Below are positions 1-5,569 of a DNA stretch of 8,007 nt, in pieces. Positions within the stretch are counted from its first letter, which is position 1. Every line of letters starts with the position of its first letter. Made by a program: the position numbers and the translations under genes. The notes below the pieces were generated by a model that searched no databases, was not told where the DNA came from, and worked only from the letters and a program-made list of their open reading frames with translations. Source of the stretch: Clostridia bacterium (GTDB lineage: Bacteria > Bacillota > Clostridia > Christensenellales > DTU072); NCBI GenBank assembly GCA_028699795.1, contig JAQVTZ010000084.1, forward strand, positions 1 to 8,007, in the 5' to 3' direction.

Positions 1-951
1 AAATCTACCATAAACATTGAGGTCGGTCGCGGGCATAACTGCGGGGATTTCGGAGCCGTCGTTCAGTTTCCATCCCGAAAAGCTATTCCCTTCTTTAATA
101 AGCATACCTATCGTGTCCGTAATATGTGCGCCATATTTGAAACTAAGTTCTACAGGTTCTTCTTCTACGGTGTAAATATCTCCATCCAAATAATACTTTA
201 GTTTATAGGTATTGATTTCCCATTTGGCAAAGAAATGCAAGTTGCCGGTCGCTTCGCTCGAAAATTCCGTTACGGGTGTGACAAAAGCGCTATCGCTGTA
301 CCATCCTTGAAAAGTATATCCCGTTCGGGTGGCAGGCGCAAGCGTAACGGTACCGCTTTCTATATTATAACTTTCGGGATTGGACGCGTCGCCTCCGTCT
401 AGATTATAAGTGACGGAATAATTAACGAGATGCCACTTTGCGTGCAATGTCGTGTCTTGTTGGGGGGTATAAGGAAACACAACGGGTTGGGTATCGTCCA
501 AACTCAAAAACCAACCCAAAAAGGAATAACCTGTTTTTGAGGTTTGGGGCGCCTGTGTGATTTGTTCTACTCCTGTCAGACCTTGCACCTCGGTGCCGCC
601 ATATGTATTAAAGTTGACATCGGGATCGGGTTCTTCTATTACGACAGGAGGTTTTTCTTCCCATTTTGCGTAGATTTCGGTATTTTGCGCGATACCTGTT
701 TGCTTAATGATTGCAAGTGATACGGGCTGTTCCCAAACATCCTTATCGTAAAACCATCCTTTGAAATCGTAACCCTGTTTTTCGGGATCGTCGGGGAAAA
801 CAAGCTCGGTACTGCCGTCCAAAACTACCTCGATATTTTCGCCGCCTCCGAGCGTATTGAAAGTGATGCTGTAAACTTCGGTGTTGTCGTTGCATGCGGC
901 AAGACCCACGATTAGACAAACAGCCAAAAGTACCAACAGGATTTTCTTCAT
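1..951 (-). CDS. Surface lipoprotein with InlB_B (Listeria-Bacteroides) repeats, 3' end outside window
   Basis: An open frame of 317 codons runs from an ATG at 951 off the left edge, so the C-terminus is missing. Residues 1-19 form a lipoprotein signal peptide: MKK, a hydrophobic core, then the lipobox L17-A18-A19 followed by C20, the predicted lipidated cysteine. The mature part is a row of four repeats at about residues 27-97, 111-173, 176-244 and 247-317. Each has the InlB_B/Flg_new pattern: a beta strand, a G-G turn (TLGGG, TYGG, LDGG), then GY-x-F-x-GW and usually a closing AKW. A Pro/Glu-rich linker (residues 100-111) separates repeats 1 and 2; repeat 4 is the most diverged. The start is supported by GGAGGTA at 959-965. 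Such repeats are typical of extracellular proteins of Bacillota and are thought to act in adhesion or as spacers. The actual role is unknown, and the missing C-terminus could carry an enzymatic or binding domain. Confidence 0.88.
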   Translation of the reverse strand, partial: MKKILLVLLAVCLIVGLAACNDNTEVYSITFNTLGGGENIEVVLDGSTELVFPDDPEKQGYDFKGWFYDKDVWEQPVSLAIIKQTGIAQNTEIYAKWEEKPPVVIEEPDPDVNFNTYGGTEVQGLTGVEQITQAPQTSKTGYSFLGWFLSLDDTQPVVFPYTPQQDTTLHAKWHLVNYSVTYNLDGGDASNPESYNIESGTVTLAPATRTGYTFQGWYSDSAFVTPVTEFSSEATGNLHFFAKWEINTYKLKYYLDGDIYTVEEEPVELSFKYGAHITDTIGMLIKEGNSFSGWKLNDGSEIPAVMPATDLNVYGRF

Positions 952-975
952 ACCAACCTACCTCCAGCAGGACCC

Positions 976-987
976 ATCTTTAAAGAT
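976..987. repeat. 12-bp perfect palindrome in lipoprotein leader
   Basis: ATCTTTAAAGAT is a perfect palindrome in the predicted 5' untranslated region of the lipoprotein gene, about 25 bp upstream of its start codon and just upstream of the ribosome binding site. It could be an operator or a chance event in AT-rich sequence. No known regulator site was recognised. Confidence 0.3.
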
Positions 988-1010
988 AAATATATAAGTA
1001 TATAGTTATA

Positions 1011-1031
1011 TACATTATACATTCTACATTC
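1011..1031. repeat. Three tandem 7-bp repeats overlapping the lipoprotein -10 box
   Basis: Read on the plus strand, the unit TACATTC occurs at 1018-1024 and 1025-1031, preceded by the variant TACATTA at 1011-1017. On the minus (coding) strand the unit is GAATGTA. The array covers the -10 element and the expected transcription start. The outermost unit also makes an inverted repeat: ACATTC at 1026-1031 faces GAATGT at 1041-1046, which overlaps the -35 box. Confidence 0.6.
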
Positions 1032-1049
1032 ACACGCAAAGAATGTCAA
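1021..1049 (-). promoter_or_regulatory. Sigma-A-type promoter of the lipoprotein gene
   Basis: On the minus strand, TTGACA (1049-1044) is followed after exactly 17 bp by TAGAAT (1026-1021). This is a perfect -35 and a -10 with one mismatch. Transcription would begin near 1014 and give a leader of about 60 nt before the ATG at 951. The gene therefore probably has its own promoter and is not simply read through from rnc. Confidence 0.75.
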
Positions 1050-1100
1050 TAGCTAACCAAAAGAACAAAAAAATTGTGATTAAAACTGCTAAAGAAATTA

Positions 1101-1141
1101 TGAAAAAGAATAAATTATTAGAATACTATTTGAAGTATTCT
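1101..1141 (-). terminator. Likely intrinsic terminator after rnc
   Basis: On the minus strand, 14 nt after the rnc stop, an 8-bp perfect stem (arms 1141-1134 and 1127-1120, 6-nt loop) is followed by a U-rich stretch ending in CTTTTTC at 1107-1101. The stem is AT-rich, so termination may be inefficient. Its position between rnc and the separate lipoprotein promoter supports the call. Confidence 0.4.
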
Positions 1142-1155
1142 TCATGGTTCTTACA

Positions 1156-1833
1156 TTATTTTGAAGTTTTTTGGGAAGTCAGAAAAATATTCGCGGCGTG
1201 TTGCTCGGCTTTCTTCTTAGAGGAGCCTTCGCCCCTGCACTGCGGCACACCGTTGATAATAAGTTCCGAAATAAATTCGTTTTTGCCTGCGGAATAAGTA
1301 TGAAACTCCAATTTTTTGCCGCTTTGCGCGCATTTTTCATATATCATCGCTTTAAAGTTGGCATTTTTTTGGGCATACTCGCTCCCGATAAATCTGCTTA
1401 ATTTGTCCAACACGAATTTTCTGCATCCGTCCAAACCACCGCCATCCACCATAATCGCGCCTACAATTGCTTCGAAAAGATCGGCTTTGACCTTGACACT
1501 TTTTAACACTTCGTCTTGAATCGCGCCGCCCAAAGTGCGCATATATTCTATGATATCCAGATCATTGACGGCAGCGCCTAATGTTTTAGTAGAGACCAAA
1601 AGCGCTCTGGATTTGGTTAAAAAACCTTCATCTTCGTTTCTGTAATTGTTGAATAAATACTCGCCGACAACAAAATTGACAATACTGTCCCCTAAGAACT
1701 CCAACCTTTCGTAGGAAGTAACTCCGTGTTCGTTGGCGTAAGAACTATGCGTGAAAGCCGCAAACAGCAACTCCCAATCGCGAAAGACATATCCTATCTT
1801 TTTTTGTACCTCGACAATATCGAAGTGTTTCAT
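1156..1833 (-). CDS. rnc: Ribonuclease III
   Basis: The 225-residue protein has normal length and architecture for bacterial RNase III, which cuts double-stranded RNA during rRNA and mRNA processing in the cytoplasm as a homodimer. The catalytic domain (about 8-150) contains the signature ERLEFLGDSIV at 42-52, with metal ligands E45 and D49, and the second acidic pair D118 and E121 in KADLFEAIVGAI. A double-stranded RNA-binding domain follows (about 155-220), with its GEGSSKKKAEQHAA motif at 201-214. The ATG overlaps the plsX stop as ATGA, so translation is probably coupled; the upstream sequence has only a weak AAGAG ribosome binding site. It is the last gene of the rpmF-plsX-rnc transcript. 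In many Clostridia rnc is followed by smc and ftsY, which are not seen here. Confidence 0.97.
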   Translation of the reverse strand: MKHFDIVEVQKKIGYVFRDWELLFAAFTHSSYANEHGVTSYERLEFLGDSIVNFVVGEYLFNNYRNEDEGFLTKSRALLVSTKTLGAAVNDLDIIEYMRTLGGAIQDEVLKSVKVKADLFEAIVGAIMVDGGGLDGCRKFVLDKLSRFIGSEYAQKNANFKAMIYEKCAQSGKKLEFHTYSAGKNEFISELIINGVPQCRGEGSSKKKAEQHAANIFLTSQKTSK

Positions 1834-2840
1834 GACTCTTTTTTTGTAAGATATGCGGCAATCGTATTTACGACGCCCTTTTCGGCAAGCTCTTTTGCTT
1901 GCAACACGGAAGCGGCAATTGATTTTGCCTTGGAACTACCGTGTGATTTTACGACAACTTTACTAAGGCCCAAAAGTACCGCCCCGCCGTTATCGTTGTA
2001 ATCCATAACCTTTTTTACACCTCTAAAAACAGGTTTTAACAAAAGATACCCTAGTTTTGCCCTTAGGCCGCCTTGCATGATTCCTTCTTTAATGAGGGAA
2101 AACATCGACAGCGCCGTGCCTTCGCACGCCTTCAGCGCGATATTGCCCGAAAACCCGTCTGCAACAACAACATCATAATCGCCCGAGAGTATCTCGCGCG
2201 CCTCGATGTTGCCCGCAAATGTGAGCGTCGTATCTTCTTTTAGCAAAGGGAAAACTTCTTTGTTCAGTTCATTCCCCTTTTTGTCCTCTGTTCCGTTAGA
2301 TAGTAACCCTATCTTTGGTTTTGGGATACCTAAAACCGCTTTTGCGTATGCCGATCCCATGTAAGCGAATTGGTGAAGATTGACGGGTTTGCAATCTGCA
2401 TTCGCCCCGCAATCGACTAGCATTACATGCCCGCCCTTAACAGTAGGCAATACGGGCGCAAGCGCCGGACGAATGATGCCGGGAATACGCCGTATTAAAA
2501 TGGTTGCGGCAGTCAACACCGCTCCCGTACTTCCGGCGGATACAAAAGCAGTTGCTTGTTCGTCGTCGGCAAGGCGTCTGAGGCCTGCTACGATAGAAGA
2601 CGCGCGCTTTTTGCGCACAGCTTCGGTGGGTTGGTCGTCATTGGTGATTACTTCGGGCGCATCCAAAATCTCGATGCGTGAAGGTTCGGACTGCAACGCG
2701 TTCAACTCTTTTTTTATGACATCTTCTTTGCCCGCAAGCACCACGGAAAAGTCTTGGGCGGTTTGCAACGCCAAAACAGCTCCTTTTATAATTTCGGAGG
2801 GAGAATGGTCTCCTCCAAAAGCATCCACTATTATTTTCAT
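1830..2840 (-). CDS. plsX: Phosphate acyltransferase PlsX
   Basis: This 336-residue enzyme converts acyl-ACP and phosphate to acyl-phosphate, the acyl donor for PlsY in phosphatidic acid synthesis at the membrane. Family motifs are present in order: VDAFGGDHSP at 5-14, SAGSTGA at 101-107, DCGAN at 143-147, GLLSNGTEDKKGNE at 178-191, GNIEARE at 210-216, DGFSGN at 228-233, the YNDNGGAVLLG segment at 281-291 and KSHGSS at 298-303. The length is normal. I chose the ATG at 2840 because AAGGG (2854-2850) lies 9 nt upstream and the family usually begins MKI(I/A)VDA. An in-frame TTG two codons earlier would sit only 3 nt from that site. The stop overlaps the rnc start. Paired inverted repeats just upstream may regulate it. 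Confidence 0.97.
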   Translation of the reverse strand: MKIIVDAFGGDHSPSEIIKGAVLALQTAQDFSVVLAGKEDVIKKELNALQSEPSRIEILDAPEVITNDDQPTEAVRKKRASSIVAGLRRLADDEQATAFVSAGSTGAVLTAATILIRRIPGIIRPALAPVLPTVKGGHVMLVDCGANADCKPVNLHQFAYMGSAYAKAVLGIPKPKIGLLSNGTEDKKGNELNKEVFPLLKEDTTLTFAGNIEAREILSGDYDVVVADGFSGNIALKACEGTALSMFSLIKEGIMQGGLRAKLGYLLLKPVFRGVKKVMDYNDNGGAVLLGLSKVVVKSHGSSKAKSIAASVLQAKELAEKGVVNTIAAYLTKKES

Positions 2841-2849
2841 AAGCAAAAA

Positions 2850-2868
2850 CCCTTACAAAAAATAAGGG
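2850..2868 (-). promoter_or_regulatory. Hairpin that could mask the plsX ribosome binding site
   Basis: On the minus strand, CCCTTA (2868-2863) can pair with TAAGGG (2855-2850) across a 7-nt loop. The 3' arm contains the AAGGG ribosome binding site of plsX. The 5' arm shares its CCC with the 3' arm of the stronger upstream hairpin, so the two cannot form together. The stem is also followed by five T residues, so it could act as a weak second terminator. Confidence 0.4.
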
Positions 2869-2884
2869 AGGTTGGTGGCCTCCC
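2856..2884 (-). terminator. Intrinsic terminator or attenuator between rpmF and plsX
   Basis: On the minus strand, 8 nt after the rpmF stop, GGGAGG (2884-2879) pairs perfectly with CCTCCC (2871-2866) across a 7-nt loop, followed at once by TTATTTTTTG (2865-2856). This is a good rho-independent terminator layout inside an apparent operon. It would let rpmF be made in excess over plsX and rnc, since no other promoter is evident before plsX. Confidence 0.55.
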
Positions 2885-2892
2885 GCAGTAAG

Positions 2893-3084
2893 TTATTTTT
2901 CTTCTTTAACTTTTTTTGTTACGACTTGGACGCCCTTGTAGTATCCGCAAGCGGGACACACGGTGTGGCTATCTATCAGCTCGTGGCATTGCGGACATTC
3001 CGACAAGTTGGGAGTCGTCAGTTTCCAATTGGCAAATCTCGTATTGCCTTTGGTTTTTGAAACTCTGCGTTTTGGTACAGCCAT
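2893..3084 (-). CDS. rpmF: 50S ribosomal protein L32
   Basis: The 63-residue protein begins MAVPKRRVSK, the standard start of bacterial L32, a small protein of the large ribosomal subunit. Four cysteines, C30-x2-C33 and C43-x2-C46, form a zinc ribbon, so this is the zinc-binding (C+) form. The tail is basic and ends in lysine/glutamate residues. I chose the ATG at 3084 because GAGGAGG (3097-3091) lies 6 nt upstream; an upstream in-frame start at 3099 would add five residues not typical of the family. It is the first gene of its own transcript, preceded by a consensus promoter, and is followed by a terminator-like hairpin before plsX. The DUF177 (YceD) gene that commonly precedes rpmF is absent. 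Confidence 0.97.
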   Translation of the reverse strand: MAVPKRRVSKTKGNTRFANWKLTTPNLSECPQCHELIDSHTVCPACGYYKGVQVVTKKVKEEK

Positions 3085-3114
3085 ATTGCACCTCCTCAAA
3101 TGATTAGCTAAATT

Positions 3115-3143
3115 ATTATATCCAATTACAAAGATTATGTCAA
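3115..3143 (-). promoter_or_regulatory. Perfect sigma-A consensus promoter of rpmF-plsX-rnc
   Basis: On the minus strand, TTGACA (3143-3138) and TATAAT (3120-3115) are separated by exactly 17 bp, matching the consensus at all twelve positions. Transcription should start near 3108, giving a leader of about 24 nt before rpmF. It lies in the 81-bp gap after ackA, so rpmF is transcribed strongly and independently of pta-ackA. Confidence 0.88.
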
Positions 3144-3165
3144 TTTATTTTAGATACTTTCTTGT

Positions 3166-4377
3166 TTACCGACTTGTTTCTTTTGTTTTTGTTTCTGTTA
3201 GTTCTTTTGCGTCTCTTGCAATCATCAATTCTTCATTGGTGGGTATCACGACAACTTTAACTTTAGAGTCAGGTTTGGTAAGCTCCGAAAACTTGCCGCG
3301 GGGCGCTTTTTCGTTATACTCGAAATCGAAATCGATACCGAATTGCTCCATCCCCTGCATAATAAGCATACGCGCATAGCTTGCATTCTCACCGATACCG
3401 CCCGTAAATACGATACAATCCAAACCGCCCATTGCCGCGATATAAGAGCCGATATATTTTTTGATACGGTAAGCAAACATATTTGCCGCAAGTTGCGCCC
3501 TCTTGTCGCCTGCCAAACAACGAGCTGTGACCGCGCGGAAATCGGTAACGCCCGCAATCCCTAAAAAGCCGCTTTTTTTGTTGAGATAGTTAATGACATC
3601 TGCCGCCGTCATATTTTTTTGTTCGGCAAGGAATCCCACGACCGCCGCATCCAAGTCACCGCTTCTGGTTCCCATTACAAGCCCTTCCAACGGTGTGAGC
3701 CCCATAGAAGTATCGATACATTTGCCGTCTACAACGGCGGCAAGCGAACTTCCGTTGCCTAAGTGGCAAGTAATAATTTTGCTGTGCGGTTTGCCGAGAT
3801 AGCGGACGGCTTCTTTGGTAACATATTTATGGGAAGTTCCATGAAAGCCGTATTTGCGTACCTTGTATTTTTCGTAATCCGCATAATTTATCGCATACAT
3901 ATACGCATAGTCGGGCATCGTTGCGTGAAACACCGTATCGAACACCGCCACATTGGGCGTATTCGGCATGAGTTTGCGACAGCTTTCGATACAGGCAATA
4001 TTCGCGGGCATATGCAAGGGCCCCAAAACGGCATTTTTATGGCAAATCTCGAGCACTTCATCGGTGACAATTACGCTGGAGTCGAAATCTTCTCCGCTGT
4101 GCAATACGCGGTGCCCTATCACACTTATTTCGGACATGCTTTTAACAAGCCCTTTTGTTTTATCTACAAGAGCCTCCATAACGAGCATAAACGCTTCGGT
4201 ATGATTTTTGAGGTTGCCTGCCACCACAATGTCGCCCGCTTGACCGTTTTGAGTTAGTTTGGAGCCTTCGATGCCGATACATTCTACCAAGCCTTTGCCC
4301 AGCACCCTCTCGTCCGTCATGTCAATTACTTGATACTTAAGTGATGAACTGCCTGCGTTTAATACAAGAACTTTCAT
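3166..4377 (-). CDS. ackA: Acetate kinase
   Basis: The 403-residue protein has the normal length and all main motifs of acetate kinase, which converts acetyl-phosphate and ADP to acetate and ATP in the cytoplasm. It starts MKVLVLNAGSSSLKYQ (N7 in the active site). It also has GHRVLHSGEDF at 88-98 (R90), the catalytic FDTVFHATMP at 146-155 (D147), YGFHGTSH at 176-183 (H179), HLGNGSS at 205-211, MGTRSGD at 235-241 (R238), FTGGIGEN at 324-331 and the C-terminal PTNEELMIARD near 379-389. I chose the ATG at 4377 because AAAGGA (4390-4385) lies 7 nt upstream; the frame stays open 18 codons further, but that extension overlaps pta and lacks family similarity. It starts 22 nt after the pta stop, so the two form one operon. 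I see no clear terminator after it. Confidence 0.98.
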   Translation of the reverse strand: MKVLVLNAGSSSLKYQVIDMTDERVLGKGLVECIGIEGSKLTQNGQAGDIVVAGNLKNHTEAFMLVMEALVDKTKGLVKSMSEISVIGHRVLHSGEDFDSSVIVTDEVLEICHKNAVLGPLHMPANIACIESCRKLMPNTPNVAVFDTVFHATMPDYAYMYAINYADYEKYKVRKYGFHGTSHKYVTKEAVRYLGKPHSKIITCHLGNGSSLAAVVDGKCIDTSMGLTPLEGLVMGTRSGDLDAAVVGFLAEQKNMTAADVINYLNKKSGFLGIAGVTDFRAVTARCLAGDKRAQLAANMFAYRIKKYIGSYIAAMGGLDCIVFTGGIGENASYARMLIMQGMEQFGIDFDFEYNEKAPRGKFSELTKPDSKVKVVVIPTNEELMIARDAKELTETKTKETSR

Positions 4378-4399
4378 TTTGTTTTCCTTTGTTAGAATT

Positions 4400-5395
4400 T
4401 TATAGCCCGGCTTGCAACGACGTAATCGCAACTACACCTACCACATCGTCTGCAGAACAACCGCGCGAAAGATCGTTTACGGGTTTTGCCATACCTTGAC
4501 AAATAGGACCTATTGCCAACGCGTTGCCCAGTCTTTGCGTAAGTTTATATCCGATATTACCCGCCTGTAAGTCGGGGAAGATAAGCACATTGGCGTTGCC
4601 GCCTACGGGACTGCCGTACGCTTTTAGCGTGGCGACTTTGGGTACGATAGCGGCATCCAACTGCAATTCACCGTCAAAAATGAAATCGGGCTTGCGGTCG
4701 GTAAGAATTTTTACCGCGGTGGACACCTTGTCCACTAGTTCGTGCTTCGCGCTTCCTTTGGTCGAAAAAGAAAGCAACGCGACTTTGGGCGTTTTGATAC
4801 CCGCGATTTTGCGTGCGCTGTCCGCGCTTGCCTCCGCGATATCGGCAAGCTGCTCGGCCGTCGGATTGGGCAAAACGGCACAATCGCCGAATACCATAAC
4901 ACCTTCGTCCCCGTACGCGCTGCCCTCGGGCAAGCACATCACAAAACAACTCGATACCGTCTTAATTCCGGGACGGGCTTTAATGATTTGAAGCGCAGGA
5001 CGCAACAATTCGCTCGTAGGATAAATAGATCCCGCCACCAGACCGTCCGCGTCCGAAGCCTTTACCATCAAACTACCGTAATACATCGGATTTTTTACTA
5101 ATTCGGCCGCCTTTTGGGGAGTCATGCCTTTTTCTTTGCGTAAAATATAAAGTAGTTCGGCATACTGTTCTTTTTTGGAAGAAAGCTCGGGATTGACAAT
5201 ATTGACACCTTCTATCTCACCGCCTAGCATCGCTTTTATCTTATCTTTGTCCCCAAGCAAAGTCAGTTTTGCTATCTTTTCTGCGGCAATCATTTTTGCC
5301 GCATCGATAATGCGTTGCTCTTCGCCTTCGGCAAGCACAATATGCTTATATAATGTCTTCGCCGTATTGATGATGTTATTCATAAGTTTAGACAT
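4400..5395 (-). CDS. pta: Phosphate acetyltransferase (phosphotransacetylase), short form
   Basis: This 331-residue enzyme interconverts acetyl-CoA plus phosphate and acetyl-phosphate plus CoA, feeding AckA for ATP formation. It is the short single-domain type without the N-terminal regulatory domains of the enterobacterial enzyme. Motifs include LAEGEEQRIIDAA at 21-33, KNPMYYG at 101-107, DADGLVAG at 115-122, FGDCAVLPNPTAEQLADIA at 169-187, DGELQLDAAI at 241-250, GNANVLIFPDLQAGNIGYK at 266-284 and the C-terminal active-site stretch NDLSRGCSADD at 307-317, with S310, R311 and D317 matching the catalytic residues known in the family. The ATG at 5395 is preceded by AGGAG (5406-5402) with a 6-nt gap; a second ATG four codons later has no such site. 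It is the first gene of pta-ackA and is divergent from tmcAL. Confidence 0.97.
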   Translation of the reverse strand: MSKLMNNIINTAKTLYKHIVLAEGEEQRIIDAAKMIAAEKIAKLTLLGDKDKIKAMLGGEIEGVNIVNPELSSKKEQYAELLYILRKEKGMTPQKAAELVKNPMYYGSLMVKASDADGLVAGSIYPTSELLRPALQIIKARPGIKTVSSCFVMCLPEGSAYGDEGVMVFGDCAVLPNPTAEQLADIAEASADSARKIAGIKTPKVALLSFSTKGSAKHELVDKVSTAVKILTDRKPDFIFDGELQLDAAIVPKVATLKAYGSPVGGNANVLIFPDLQAGNIGYKLTQRLGNALAIGPICQGMAKPVNDLSRGCSADDVVGVVAITSLQAGL

Positions 5396-5569
5396 TTCGC
5401 TCTCCTAAAAAAATAACTTTCATTTTTTACTTATGTAGTATATAATATAATGTAATATAAAAGTTGATATAATGAAATCATTCCTTTTATCTGTCATATA
5501 AACAACCTTACATATATTACACCCTTTAACCCAAATAATCAAGCATTTTGGGAAATTGAGAGGCAAAAA
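5396..5569. promoter_or_regulatory. AT-rich divergent promoter region between pta and tmcAL
   Basis: This 174-bp gap must hold promoters for pta (minus) and tmcAL (plus). It is very AT-rich, especially 5433-5475 with repeated TATAAT-like words. No promoter is as clear as those of rpmF or the lipoprotein. For pta the best candidates on the minus strand are ATGACA with CATTAT 17 bp downstream, and TTGATT with TAATAT 17 bp downstream. For tmcAL a TTGATA occurs at 5464-5469 but lacks a good -10 at the right distance. The region ends with the tmcAL ribosome binding site GAGAGG (5558-5563). No protein-coding frame is supported here. Confidence 0.5.

Noticed and set aside
1043..1297. Plus-strand 84-codon frame in the gap after rnc, running into rnc
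   Set aside because: Its second half lies antisense to the rnc RNA-binding domain, it starts inside the -35 region of the lipoprotein promoter, and it has no ribosome binding site or recognisable protein features.
2841..2846. TTG start two codons upstream of plsX
   Set aside because: Only 3 nt would separate it from AAGGG, whereas the ATG at 2840 has suitable spacing and the expected family N-terminus.
2380..2865. Plus-strand 161-codon frame antisense to plsX
   Set aside because: It lies fully opposite the strongly supported plsX gene, has low-complexity composition typical of antisense frames, and has no ribosome binding site.
3763..4257. Plus-strand 164-codon frame antisense to ackA
   Set aside because: ackA is certain in the opposite strand, and this frame shows no family motif; it follows from codon bias of ackA.
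4378..4431. Extended N-terminus of AckA by 18 residues
   Set aside because: The extension overlaps pta, is unlike the family, and the ATG at 4377 has a good ribosome binding site and the standard MKVLVLNAGSSS start.
4524..4991. Plus-strand 155-codon frame antisense to pta
   Set aside because: It is opposite catalytic blocks of pta, with a serine/proline/alanine-rich composition and no start signals.
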